This document shows positions 23,899-34,857 of a stretch of DNA of 64,000 bases, piece by piece. The position numbers and the translations under genes were made by a program. The stretch is from Pseudisothecium myosuroides (Eukaryota > Streptophyta > Bryopsida > Hypnales > Lembophyllaceae): NCBI GenBank assembly GCA_951799445.1, contig OX637288.1:29987288-30051287 (forward strand), given 5' to 3'. Below the pieces are notes generated by a model. It had not been told where the DNA came from. It was given only the letters and a program-made list of their open reading frames with translations, and searched no databases. How positions within the stretch are numbered: position 1 is the stretch's first letter; every line of letters starts with the position of its first letter.

Positions 23899-24620
23899 TA
23901 CACTTTAGGTTTTCATCGTGAACATCGGGTGAAACAATTGGATGACATTTCTCTGGGATGCAAAACGTGACGGATTTTGTAACAAGAGTTGTAGTTGTAA
24001 TAGGGGGCGTGACATTGCATGCTTAATATAATAGGTTACGTATGAAGAACGGGGGTATAATTTCACTAGTAGAGTGCACTCAATGATATTTTGGTTGCAA
24101 GCATATTCTTGGGTGAACAAAAGGAGTAAGGTACGTGCATCCACAATCAACATTGCCCCCAAATGGAACACCTACAATTAGACCAAAAAAAACATAAAAA
24201 ATCCCTAGATATTGAGTATACAAGATGTACTTGATTCTTAAAGGCAAAAGATGCCATCATAATTGTTTGGCCTTTGGAGTGCGGGTACAATATGAAAAGT
24301 ACGTATAAATAATGAAAGATTGCGTGCATGCATGGATATGAAATATGTTTATTACTTTGGAATTTAAAGTGAAGTTGGCACTTGAAGAAAATTCTACTTT
24401 TTTTGTCTCAAAATAATTTTGCTGTACTCCCACAATTTTCCCCTAGAAATCACAAATTTATTTTAAAACAGAGGGAGTATCTTTTTGTAGCAAGTATGTT
24501 TTGGACATCCTCTCAATCAAAATGGATTTTGGATGAACTTTCAATGTGCTGATTGTAGATGTATCTAACTCATTGTTTTTATGCTCTTATGTTCTCAGAG
24601 TGTACATGTACATGTATTGT

Positions 24621-25078
24621 ACAGTCCCCTACCAAAAGTTTTCATGATTGCAATTCAGACCATTCACTTTCCTTCGTAAAATGTAGAATGCACTTGATAT
24701 TTTTTGTTTTTCATAATCAACATTCATCTTATGCAATCCCAGTCAAGCATATCAAATTTTTGTTTTAGAAAATATACACTCCATTTTTGGTGAATTTTTT
24801 CATTTAATTTTCATGGTTTTATATTATAATTCATAGAAAAATATTGGGGACGAATTTTTTTTAATTCAATTGTGGAAACATGTAGGAAACATCCATATGC
24901 ACATTTTTTCCTCAACAAGCATCTCCAAAAAAGTTTCACAATTCCCTCTGTAGAGATTTCAATGTTAGTTTGACAATGCCCTAAATTCGAAAAATAGATA
25001 TCTCTTTATTATAATTAGCCTGGGTAACTCAACTGGGTACCACAGGCTGGGCGCGCATTCAACATACAGCATACAGTA
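24621..25078. other. AT-rich intergenic DNA
   Basis: No gene or paired termini were recognised. Confidence 0.4.
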
Positions 25079-25390
25079 CACTAAAAAGGGTATTTAGTAT
25101 TGGATTACATTTAGTGTAATTACCACCCTACTTGACCCTACACTAAATGTCAATTTTAGGACGATTAGTGTAGTGCTAAACTTCAATGCACCGCCTTCGC
25201 CTTCTCTTCCCTTCTACCTTCCTTTAATAAGTTCTAACACTAAATGTAAACATTTTCAGATTTCAGATTTACCATAGAGTATATTTAATGTTAGAAATTA
25301 CATTTAATGTTACTTACTTTAGTAGGCTTAATGATATTTAGTGTCATGGTTCGCAAATAGTGTTGCCAACACTAAATACCCTTTTTAGTG
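25079..25390. mobile_element. CACTAAAA MITE, TA-flanked, short form
   Basis: 312 bp. It starts CACTAAAAAGGGTATTTAGT and ends with the inverted equivalent reaching TTTTTAGTG, flanked by TA at 25,077-25,078 and 25,391-25,392. The interior repeats ACACTAAATGT-like phrases. The longer element at 58,383-59,369 has the same terminal design. Confidence 0.75.
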
Positions 25391-25559
25391 TAGTTAGGTC
25401 AGACACATCCCATCTATCAAACTAAACACAAAAGTGCCACTGCAGCATCCCTACCACTAAAACAAAAAAATTTCTCCATTGAAACTCCATTCCTTGAAGG
25501 ACTTCTGGCAACGCGAATTTACTGATTGCAGAAACAAGCAACATTCACAGAACATTGTA

Positions 25560-25795
25560 CAATAGAACCTCTCTTAGTGCATACTCTGGTAGTGCATAAT
25601 ATGCACTAAGAGAGATTGTCCTTTGAAGCTTTTATTGCTCAATAGTGCTTGGAGGCCTTGTAGTTAGAAGCCATGTGGTTGGAGGCCCTGTAGTTAGAAG
25701 CCACGTTAGGTAGTGAACAATACTGAACCTCTCCAAATGCATAAACTTTTCTTAATGCATAGTCCCAACACTATGCATTAAGAGAGGTTCTACTG
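25560..25795. mobile_element. pogo/Lemi-like MITE
   Basis: 236 bp with termini CAATAGAACCTCTCTTAGTG and its inverse ending AGAGAGGTTCTACTG, flanked by TA. The start CAGTAGAACCTCT with a TA target is characteristic of plant pogo-type (Lemi) elements. A 23-bp phrase, GGAGGCCTTGTAGTTAGAAG and its continuation, is repeated inside. Confidence 0.7.
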
Positions 25796-25954
25796 TAGCT
25801 TGCAATTCATGCACTGGCTCGTGAGCAAGAAACATGATTGATCACCTTGTAACCTAATTTATTACAAGGCTGTCAGCTAGCTTCAGGAAGACTTTGAACA
25901 CCCACCTTGATTGAACCAACTTGCTTTTTAATTTCTCCATATTTATAAGTTATG

Positions 25955-26236
25955 AGGTACGTGCACCCAAAACCGCCACTTTTTGCTACTGAGCTTATTT
26001 ACTATTATTAGATTGGTCAACTTTTCATATGTTCTTCTTGGCACTTGAAAGGAGGTTCCAACTTCCAACGCACCAGAGAACATGGCATTTGGATATTGTA
26101 TGCAAAAGTTATTAAGGAACAAAGTTTGATTCTATTAAAAGCATTTCTTCCATGTAGGTACAAAATTGATTTTGGAAATGTACACATAGTAAAGATGGCG
26201 CTTTAAGGTCAGTGGCACATTTGGGTGTACCTACCT
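25955..26236. mobile_element. AGGTAC/AGGTAG-type MITE
   Basis: About 282 bp with termini AGGTACGTGCACCCAAA and TTTGGGTGTACCTACCT; TA follows the right end, and the left TA appears mutated to TG. Confidence 0.55.
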
Positions 26237-26365
26237 TAAATTCTGCAAAGATCAAGTTTAGCTCCATCGACAGGACTAGTATCAAGCATGCTGGTAATGG
26301 CATCGCTAGCTACATCTGATTGATTCTAATTATAAGCATGACCCGCTACACTTTAAAGGGCAGTA

Positions 26366-26650
26366 AGGTAACTGCTTGACTACACCTTACTCAAACTAAC
26401 ATGGAGATTCTTGCCTAAAATGTTCCCTCACTATTCATAAGAATATAGTGTTGGTTTTAGAAACACCTATTTTCAGCACTTTGAAAATTCACAAGTATAT
26501 TCATACAATGTTTAAGAAATGCATTTTAAGAAAATTGAAGATCCCCTTTTGAATACCAAAATGACATCACAAAAACTTTTTCAAATATAATAATGTAATG
26601 ATGATGAATTGCTTCTATTCTATCGCCGGTTTTAGGTGTAAGGTAAACAT
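26366..26650. mobile_element. Diverged AGGTAA-type MITE
   Basis: Starts AGGTAACTGC after TA. The body is the reverse of 17,192-17,485, and it ends GGTTTTAGGTGTAAGGTAAAC. The right boundary is approximate. Confidence 0.5.
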
Positions 26651-27520
26651 GCCTATTAGCAATCAAATTTGCTATCTAGTTACCATAGAGAAGCTATTTG
26701 TGAATTCATGTATTTCAATTCGGAGATTGAGAAGTTTGAAAGAAGCCATTTGCAAGTAGAATCTAGACATCCGGACGAGAGGAAATGAATTTTTTGTGAT
26801 TTTTCAAAGATTATTCAGTGGGTCTAAATTGGTAAAGTCTGGATAGACTCATGCTGAACCCCATGTTGATTGTGGTAATGGGTGGGTGATTGACGCAAAT
26901 GGGAGGGCCAATAGATGTTGGATGATTGATGACATTGGGTTGTTCTACATTACTTTATGTAAGGACAAGAATGCTGAATGCGTTAGGGACCTACCTTGGG
27001 TGAACAGTACCCCAGTACAGCAACTCAGCTAAATCCTACACTTGGTTGGACAAGCTGAGTGAGCAAGTGATGCAAGACTTGGGAATAAGTGGAACGGAAA
27101 TCTCTACTATCCTTTCACTCGAAATTCCGAAAGAAATTTATACAGAACACAACATTTACAAGTCGCAGTTGTGAAAATTCACCCTTCTCAATCTTAACTA
27201 AGTATATATATAGATCGCAACTCAAAAACAAGATTGAAAAATGTGACATTCACTATTGAGATGCTTGGCGCAAATAGTACGTAGTCAGTGTCTATCTCCT
27301 TGTAGCTTCAGGTACCTTTCACCTGATCGAGATGAACTCAGGATAAAGCACAAAAAGAATCCGGCTCGATTCCTTGAGAAGCGTTCTTAATTAAGGCAGC
27401 TCCTCAAGACTGTTACGCAGTGACATAAAAATTGGACTGGATCGTAGACTCAGGCTTCGATATCTCTTCTGCACTATACACAAATCATACAATCATCACA
27501 CCACTGAAAATGGACTAGGT
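26651..27520. other. Intergenic DNA
   Basis: No recognised gene, repeat or RNA. Confidence 0.4.
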
Positions 27521-27638
27521 AATTGCAAAGCAGGCCAAGTTATCAAAAATAATCGCCGGTTAGGACCTACCGAGCCACTGGTGGTGAGGTTGGTACTAGC
27601 AGGCGATTATTTTTGATGACTTGGCCTACTTTGCATAT
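27521..27638. other. 118-bp near-perfect hairpin
   Basis: The left arm GCAAAGCAGGCCAAGTTATC continues into AAAAATAATCGCC and pairs with GGCGATTATTTTTGATGACT, continuing into TGGCCTACTTTGC. There are two mismatches in about 32 bp and further weak pairing outside. The loop is about 44 bp. It could be a miniature foldback element or a plant small-RNA precursor; nothing in the sequence decides between them. Confidence 0.7.
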
Positions 27639-28040
27639 TACTGGACATAATGTCAATGTAAGAGACTTGAGCCATTTGACTTCTTTGATTGCCTAACATG
27701 CCACAAAGGCAAAAGTTTCCTACATTTAGATTATGTTAGGTGAATGCGCACTCACTAAGTTGATATTGGTTGGTAGTAGCAAAGATTTCTCTAAGATTTC
27801 TCACTCCCAAACAAATGAAATTTCTTCACACCGACCCTGCTGAAAATTTGCACAAGGTCCGCAGTGAGCATTATCAGTCTTAATCTGCCTCTCCTTAACC
27901 AATTGAAACAAGCCACGACGGCGAAACTCTCCTGCATTGACATTATGCAAATAGTATCCTTTACTATACGTGCAAGGTACTGAGCTTCGAGCGATGGCAC
28001 GTCCATAGTATTGAGCTTCGAACGAGTCATCCGATCAGTT
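27639..28040. other. Region downstream of the PR-1 fragment
   Basis: On the minus strand this follows the PR-1 fragment at 28,041-28,110. It carries weak similarity to the 3' flank of the intact PR-1 gene (CCATCGCTCGAAGCTC against CCATCGCTGGAAGCTC). No gene was recognised. Confidence 0.35.
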
Positions 28041-28110
28041 AGGCCGCGGCCGGCGCTGTCCAATCCAGTTGCCAGCCGGATAGTAGTTGCAAGTGGCCAA
28101 TGTAATCAAC
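28041..28110 (-). pseudogene. Orphan PR-1 3' end
   Basis: Translates as ATCNYYPAGNWIGQRRPRPN and a stop. The CNYYPxGNWIGQ core equals the C-terminus of the intact PR-1 at 34,348, but the final RPY is lost. No upstream CAP domain adjoins it. The preceding bases (TGTTGATTACATTGGCC) match the other two orphan copies more than the real gene, so the three orphans share an ancestor. Confidence 0.75.
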
Positions 28111-28985
28111 ACGATACATAACAGAGCTAAAACCCAGCAAGTTGCGGCAATTCGGCAAAGCCCAGCAGGCTCAGGCCACATTTTTCCTTTGATTCACCAA
28201 TCTATTGAGTTTGCAAGATGACGGATAATCACGGATTGGCAGTTATTGTAATCCTGTTACAGGAACCTTGGGGGATCTGTCTTACGCATTGATGTTTTCT
28301 TATGATGTTTCTGCAGCAAGTCAGTGAGTTACAGATCCACAGCAACCACTAATTTAGTCAAGCGTTTGAGTCACACTCTTACTACCGGTGGTCCCAAAGG
28401 GGATTTTCTTACTTAGCTGAAAATCGTTCATGAAGATTCTGCTATTCATGGGTCAGGCACCAAACTTGCATTGAAGCAGAATCTGGCTAGTTAATCTGAA
28501 TGCCATTGAAGCAAGCCAAACGTGAAAAGAATGGCTAATTAATTGTTACACCACCCTAGTTTGAGAAGTTCATTCTTGGGCGCACTGCTTGTACTTCCAA
28601 ACCCAATTGTAGGTCGCCGAGATCTCTCATAAAATCAATTGTCAATGACAGTGCTTGCTCCCTCTTGCAGTCTTCAGACTCGAGGATGGAATGAGAGAAT
28701 CCAAAGTCAATGAATCGAAGTTTCACACAACAACACAGACTGTGCAATTACAAAGAGGTTATTTCACTATCTCAAAGCAATTATCTTAATTACGCACATT
28801 TCAATTTTGCCTCACTCCAAAGCACTGCCCCTATCTATCTGAGATCTTCATTTCCGTAAATAGCTTCAATTACCAAACACTGCACATAACACTCCCTTAA
28901 CTGCAGTGCTAAGAGTTTGCCAACCTCGATGCCACCTCAGTTGTGGTGCTTTGTAGTACCTTCACTTTGAAAGCCCACCTTTGTC
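28111..28985. other. Intergenic DNA
   Basis: No recognised coding sequence or repeat. LRR-like codons begin after about 28,985. Confidence 0.35.
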
Positions 28986-30500
28986 ATAAGCTGACAAGGT
29001 ACGTTCGTGCTTCTGAGTTTTCGCATTTTTAAGCTTACTTCGCATTTTCAGGTTATCTGGTAATGGTGAGAGCATGTATTTGGGGAAGCCTGTCGCTTCT
29101 CACATATCTTGATCTGAGTAGAAGTAATTTATGTCGGTCGATTCCTCGTGAAATTGCCAATTTGGATCGGTTGTTTCAGCTTCATCTCCACTAGAACTAA
29201 CTGACTGGTGAAATCCATATGGTTTCGGGAGGAATACTTTGCATCAGCGTGTGGATTTGGGGTACAACCTTCTTGAACGTTGTGTGCCTCCGTATCTTTG
29301 TTGGGCAACAATGAGTCGTTGCAATATGAAAATAGAATGACTGGTACAATTCCTGACACATATGGCGATTGCACAAACTTGAGCTATTGTGATTAAATGG
29401 CAACCAACAGCTTGAGGGTCCTGTGCTGGTGGGCTTGTGGGGAGGCGCCAACTTGGTGAGATGCAATCGAGCAGGAACCGTCTAAGCGGAAGTATGGACG
29501 CTATCATCGGGAAACACAAAGTCTCTCTCCATCTTATTTGTGCAAGACAATCAGTTTTTAGGCCCCATTCCTGCATAGATTGGACAAACAAGGTTGGTCA
29601 AGTTCCAAGCCAACTCCATTGGGTTCAGCGGCACCCTCATTCCCTTGCTTGGAAACTTGTCAAGCTTGACGCAACTTGTATTGGGTGCCAACTCATTTCA
29701 TGGCGCCATTCTTGCCTTTGGGCAATTGCTCAGCTGGACTTTTTTGGAAACCATCTGGACGGTGCCATTCTTGACGAGCTAGCCAACCTCAACAAACTAA
29801 GCTCTATGGGTGTTTTGAAGTGAACGACCTCACGGGAACCATCCGTGCATGCCTGTTCAGCATGGTGAATTTGCACACTCTGAATGTGGACTTCAACAAC
29901 TTGTCAAGGGTCATCCCAATGGAGGGAAATGGGGCGATGTTTGTGACAGTGAACTTCACTGGAAATCCACACTTGTGCATGGAGGCCTCCAATGGCTCCA
30001 ATTCATCTGCCCAGCACTTGACATCTAAGAGCCTGTTGCCATTGCCCGGTTGGAAGGCCAGCTCCTGGTCAAACAGCAGCTTGCCATTGCACCAGATGCA
30101 GCACCTATACCTACAGCTAGACCTCTAGCCTCCGGTCCTTGTTTTCTACAAAAACAGACCTAGAGGGCTTGGAGGGGCGACAACCAAATATTCCACGCTA
30201 TAGTTCATCTTACATGCTACAGACTTCATTGATAACTACATAAGAAGGAGCATCACCCAATGGAGCAACTACACATATCGAAATGGAAAAAGTGAATGCT
30301 TCCAAAAAGCATTAGGTGGCCGTCCAGCTTCTAATGGAGAGCAGCACATAAGTGTCTAGCTCCAATCGGAGATCCGGCCCTCCTCCAAAAATTGGAGGTC
30401 CGGTTGCCTAATGGCAATAGGCTCTAAGGAGGGCAGAGAGCAAGCATGGATAGTTCTAGTGGAGGTATTCAATGTTGAGGCATTTGTGTTGTTTGTGATA

Positions 30501-30925
30501 AGGTAGAAGCACTAGTACTCAACCACGCCCAGCACCCAACCTGCAGGGATGCTGTATCACCCAACCAAAGTTGGCATAGGTTTCCAACCAAGCTTGGAAT
30601 GTGTTTTTTCTTTCACTTTTCAAGGTTGAAACCAATGAAGTCATGACATATGTCTCAAAGTAGTGAGCAAGAAAGTATGAAGCAATGAGTGGAAAAATAG
30701 TTCTTGAATGATCAAAACTGGAAGACCCTAAATAGTGGCTACTAGTGAAATGCACTTTTTGGTTCCCAAAATTCACTGTAATATCAATTTTGGGAATAAA
30801 ATTTTGAAAATTGTGCAATCCCCATATTTCCTATCTTCTTACATGGGAAAAAATTTCCACCACATGTAACTGCACACAATCTACTCCAAAATTGCTTAAA
30901 TGATTGACTACTAGTGCTTTTACCT
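30501..30925. mobile_element. AGGTAG-type MITE inside the receptor pseudogene
   Basis: 425 bp with termini AGGTAGAAGCACTAGTA and TACTAGTGCTTTTACCT, TA on each side. It sits between the LRR end-cap region and the kinase N-lobe. A right-truncated copy is at 5,024-5,387. Confidence 0.75.
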
Positions 30926-31619
30926 TATTGCTTCTCACTTTCAGAAGCTGCAACAGCCGTGCCTAGCGACGGGAAGTTTAGCACTTGCATGAGGAAAATT
31001 CGTGGACGTTGACGTCATTTCCCAATAAAGTGTACCATGAGGATGAGGTCACAGCCTTGGAGGAAGAAAATCTAATCAAAGCTAGCAGTTTGAGCAGAAT
31101 GTACAAGGTCAAACTAACTAACAGTGAGATGGTGGTCCGTTGTGAAAAAACTATGGATGTGAAGAATGAAGAGGGGCGGTGTGATTATGGCTTTGGTATC
31201 AAGATTTGGAAATTCCTTTGCTGGTTTTCATAGGTTGCAAAGGTGTAGTTGCCACATCAGATTGTAATTTTAAAACAAATATTTTTTTTTTCAAAAAATA
31301 ATATTTTTTTATGTGTACTTTATGGTTCAACTCTAGCAGCCCTCTTGAGGCCCCATTCTTTCTCTAATGGTGAAACTCTTGTGCAATTGTATCAAAAATG
31401 ACAACAACTTGGTGTATGAGTACATGGCCAACAATAGCTTTGAAGATTTGTTGCACAATCCCAAGTTAAACCCAGTCCCATGGGAAATGCCTACATAATG
31501 GCCGTGGAGGCTATTGTAGTTTATTATTGCAACCCATTCGTCATGTTCTCAAACGGGAACTTTGACTATTCCATTTTCTACGGAAATAGAGTGCTTGGGA
31601 GTCACGTGGATGCATGTAG

Positions 31620-32462
31620 GGGTGATTGTAAGAAACACTTGTACTATTTGTTGCGTTTTGCGTTTTTAAACTTTTTGTACTTTTTGTACTATGAGTCGCC
31701 TTCAATACTATTGAAGGCATAGAACATAAAATTTGAATGGTCAATTATATTTCAAATTTACTATTCTAACAACATGTAATGTTCATCATTGGATGACAAA
31801 AATGGATGGAAATACTTAATTTTCCATTAAAAAATAATTTACATTGGCAGATAGAAGGTATAACAAGCCCCAGCAATATTATTGAGTATTTTTGTGTACC
31901 CTGAAGTACTATTTTGAGCTGTATGCTACAATTTACCTTAGAAAATGAAACTTTCACATTTCTATTTTTGAAAATTAGGAAATGAGTTTGAAAATTTTAT
32001 TTTAAAAATGCCATTGTTGCCGACTAAGAGCAAAGTAGGAAGATCAAAGTTAGAACTAAGAAACCATTTTTAATTGAACATAAATTCAACCTAAATACAA
32101 CTGACTTTAGGCCAATATAAAACACACTTGGAAAATGTTTTTGGAAATCCCTCTTTTGAGAAGGTGTATTTCTATTAGAAGAGCTAGCCTACCAAATTTG
32201 ATGATGTAACTCTTCAAAAAAGGTACTCGATAGTACTAAAACCCACCAAAACAGCATGTGTGACATATATTCAAAATTCAGTTTCACCTATTAAATTAAT
32301 TTTGAAAAAATTGAAATAATTCAAGTGCATTTTCTATTTCTCTAGGAAGCTTGCTTTTGGATTTCATGTTCATTCAATCATTTTTGCAATACTTATGGCA
32401 CAAAACAACTTCTGCACTGAACGTGCGACGAAAAATAGTACAGGTGTTTCTTACAATCACCC
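31620..32462. mobile_element. 843-bp non-autonomous transposon inside the kinase region
   Basis: Inverted termini of about 30-40 bp start GGGTGATTGTAAGAAACAC, continue YTGTACTATTT and are nearly perfect. GTAG stands directly on both sides (31,616-31,619 and 32,463-32,466), a possible 4-bp target duplication. No transposase motif inside. It separates the kinase hinge from the catalytic loop of the pseudogene. Superfamily undecided. Confidence 0.75.
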
Positions 32463-33165
32463 GTAGATGCTTGAAGAATAACTATTGAATTTTTCATTTT
32501 CTTCGTCGATAACAATTGGAGTATTTGCACTACAATTGCTCTCCACAAATCTTTCACCGGGATGTCAAGTCCAACAACATTTTCTTAAACTTGAAGTGTG
32601 AAGCACACTTATCTAATTGCAGGATTAAGAGGATGGTGGATCTAGCAAAATTGTTTGACTTGTCTTCAGTTGCCAACTTATTAGGCTACATCCCTCCACG
32701 TGAAGGGCTAGAATCATCCATCTATGGCTCTACATGCACTTGATAGTAAATTCTTTTTAATTGTAGTAATTGCAATGTGTGGTTTTTCATTGCATGATTG
32801 GAGTATAACTAGGTTGGAATGTTGGGTGTAGAGGACCAAGCAGAGCACTCATTTAAAAGGCAAGGAGCAAAGAAAATTGATATTTGGTGTTGTGCTGATG
32901 GAGTTGGTGCATAGAAAATGTGTTGTAAACCCATTGGAAGACTCGTGGATGGCGCAAACTTGGTGCAATGGATTCATAACAACATCTTGATACCAAAGGA
33001 TTGTGTAATAATCATTCTAGACTCCAAGTGTGGGATGAGTGCACAAAGTAAGATGGTTCAAGTCTTGAAAGTGGGGATGTTGTGCACCAATTATACACCT
33101 ATAAGTCATCCCTCAATACATGAGGTGTACACTCCATACACATTGCTCTAACCTTTTCAATCGCC

Positions 33166-33448
33166 ACCTAACACTAAGTATAAAGTGGGGCTTTAGCTAA
33201 ATATTTGTGATATGACCACAAATAATCTTTGCAAGGAAATGGATTGCCTATTGCATAACATTCAATAGCATCCACTATCACTACCTCGGCTCTACAGTAA
33301 GCTTAGATGGTGTGAAATCTTCCCACATCCATCAATAGCTAAGTGGACAAGTGGAGGCTCAATGTGATGAGCATGGTGCATGAAAGAAAGACAGTGGACA
33401 TGTGAAAGCTACTGAATGTTATGTGGAAATCACTTCACTTATAGTGAT
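33166..33448. other. Short intergenic stretch
   Basis: No recognised gene. It leads into the tandem PR-1 3'-end units. Confidence 0.35.
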
Positions 33449-33624
33449 CTACAACTTCCCACTTTGAAATTGTAAAAGAAATTCCAACCTAGTCTTGCAG
33501 AGTTTGATCAAACCAGATTCAGCTCTTATAGGTACCTAAGATCTCTCTACCATACTGGACTGATCTCACAAGATGACGGAAAGAGTCTGCTCTAGAAGGT
33601 AAGGAGCTTCAAGCAATGGCGATG

Positions 33625-33730
33625 GCGATGGCGATGGCAGAATGGACCAGTAGGGATGCTGCCCAATCCAGTTACCAGCAGGATAGTAGTTGCAAGTGGT
33701 GTTATCAAAATGACTCATAACTTAGCTATT
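33625..33730 (-). pseudogene. Orphan PR-1 3' end, distal copy
   Basis: Reads TTCNYYPAGNWIGQHPYWS: the CAPE-like tail survives with R to H and the stop is lost, so the frame runs on into SPSPSP from the GATGGC repeat. There is no CAP domain upstream. Confidence 0.75.
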
Positions 33731-33959
33731 ATCAATGACCACTAAATATCAGTGCAAGGAAGTTGGATTGTCTTATATCACTCCTAGAGATCATCTACCA
33801 TCTCCCACTTTGAAATTGCATAAGAAGCATGGCGATAAAGAATGTGATCCAACCATATGCAGGTCTACTCACTATACTAATGTCACAAATATCACATATG
33901 ATAAAGAGGCGGAAAGAGTCGCCTCCTCTCCAAGGTAAGGAGCTTCCAGCGAAGCGCGG

Positions 33960-34045
33960 TGTTGAAATAGACAAGTCGGGGCGCTGCCCAATCCAGTTCT
34001 CAGCGGGATAGTAGTTGCAAGTGGTGCAATCAACACTATACATAA
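33960..34045 (-). pseudogene. Orphan PR-1 3' end, middle copy
   Basis: Reads TTCNYYPAENWIGQRPDLS: Gly of the PxGN motif has become Glu and the final Tyr Asp, with no stop in place. No CAP domain upstream. Confidence 0.75.
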
Positions 34046-34347
34046 CATAGCTGCCTACGGCCACTAATCTCTACAAATGGATCGGAATTGTCTACTGTCA
34101 CTCAGAGTGATCTACAATGTCCCACAGAAATTGCTTAAGAAACATACACAGTGATAAGAATGTGATCCAAGCAGATGTCGCTCTTGTGTACACCCGAAGA
34201 TCGATCTCTCTACCACGCTATATATACTGATCGGTCTCACAAATATCGATCGCTCTCCGACATGTTTTGAATTGAAGGAAAGAGTCGTCTCCTCTACAAT
34301 GTAAGCTAGGAGCTTCCAGCGATGGCGATGGCGATGGCGAAAACGGA

Positions 34348-34857
34348 TCAGTAGGGTCGTTGCCCAATCCAGTTCCCAGGAGGATAATAGTTGCACGTCA
34401 TGAACACATTCCCGTCCTTGCAAGCCGCCCTCGCACACCCAACTCGGGTCGTCCCTCGCCACACCACCTGCGTGTAATGCCCACACTGATTCGACCTCGC
34501 ACAGGAGTTGCTGTAGTAGCGATACCAGCGCCGCTCCCCGACCCACGCATTCGCCGCCTCGCTCGGCTGCCACGCCTTCCCGTTGCCCCAGAAGATATTC
34601 TCCCCGTATGGACCTCCAGAGTGCTGCAGCCGACAGTCACCGTGGGCTTTTCGCTGCAACGACCACCATTGCGCGTAGCTCGCCAGGGTCTTGTCCCACT
34701 GCAACGGAGGCAGACCCAGTTGAGCGCGCGCCGCGTTCTGGGGTTGCAGGAACCCAAGCACTTCGGAACGGGAAAAGGACTGCGCTTGTGTGGGGGCGAG
34801 GGGACACACTGTGATGACGACAAGAAGCAGAATCAGATGTACATGGAGGTTCGCCAT
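34348..34857 (-). CDS. PR1: Pathogenesis-related protein 1 (CAP superfamily), secreted
   Basis: A 169-residue intronless ORF from ATG at 34,857, the usual length for plant PR-1. Residues 1 to about 26 are a signal peptide (LILLLVVITVCPLAPTQA, cleavage likely near QAQS), so the product is secreted to the apoplast. The mature part is one CAP domain: core FLQPQNAARAQLGLPPLQW, GENIFWG, CGHYTQVVWRGTTRVGCA (CAP1) and CNYYPPGN (CAP2), with six or more Cys for the conserved disulfides. PR-1 proteins bind sterols and act in defence by family knowledge. The last 11 residues, PPGNWIGQRPY after CNYY, fit the plant CAPE pattern CNYx-PxGNxxxxxPY, a peptide released as a defence signal in tomato. Coding GC is high compared with its surroundings. 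Three orphan 3' ends and an upstream triplicated repeat surround it. Confidence 0.92.
   Translation of the reverse strand: MANLHVHLILLLVVITVCPLAPTQAQSFSRSEVLGFLQPQNAARAQLGLPPLQWDKTLASYAQWWSLQRKAHGDCRLQHSGGPYGENIFWGNGKAWQPSEAANAWVGERRWYRYYSNSCARSNQCGHYTQVVWRGTTRVGCARAACKDGNVFMTCNYYPPGNWIGQRPY

Larger units (their letters stand above)
21421..24620. repeat. Duplicated block, copies 2 and 3, rearranged
   Basis: Two successive partial copies of the 1-1,850 block. About 21,480-22,507 and about 22,508-23,175 each end in the GGGACAACAA...ACAAGTTTATAAGT segment or its continuation, and 24,030-24,620 matches 1,230-1,850. At about 22,507 sequence equivalent to position 1,290 jumps to sequence equivalent to about 298, the junction expected of a tandem duplication or unequal exchange. 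Three MITEs lie inside. No gene was recognised. Confidence 0.7.
28986..33165 (+). pseudogene. LRR receptor-like kinase pseudogene, HAESA/CLV1-like (subfamily XI)
   Basis: Fragments in changing frames follow the order of an LRR-XI receptor. LRRs occupy about 29,080-29,980 (LTYLDLSRSNL, LTGTIRACLF, NLHTLNVDFNNLSRVIP), followed by the end-cap GNPHLCM. The kinase N-lobe begins at about 31,006 (WTLTSFPNKV, then EDEVTALEEENLI, compare the HAESA phrase WTLTSFHKV). Next come the hinge (LVYEYMANNSFEDLLHNP, about 31,410-31,465), the catalytic loop HRDVKSNN (about 32,553-32,576) with the DFG region degraded, a GYIPP activation-segment remnant, and C-lobe pieces GANLVQWIHNN and MVQVLKVGMLCT (to about 33,120). 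Stops and frame changes are many and the invariant Lys is not visible, so it cannot make a kinase. Transposons at 30,501-30,925 and 31,620-32,462 split it. It once bound extracellular peptides at the plasma membrane, by family. Confidence 0.85.
33449..34400 (-). repeat. Three tandem units of PR-1 3' end plus downstream flank
   Basis: Units begin (plus-strand reading) at about 33,449, 33,791 and 34,108, spaced 342 and 317 bp. Each holds GATCTACAA/GATCATCTA, then AAATTG...TAAGAA, then GGAAAGAGTC, GGAGCTTC and the complement of CNYYPxxNWIGQ. The third unit is the true end of the PR-1 gene. Two units keep a (GATGGC)n tract of three to four copies. The direction of growth appears to be downstream of the gene. 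Confidence 0.75.
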
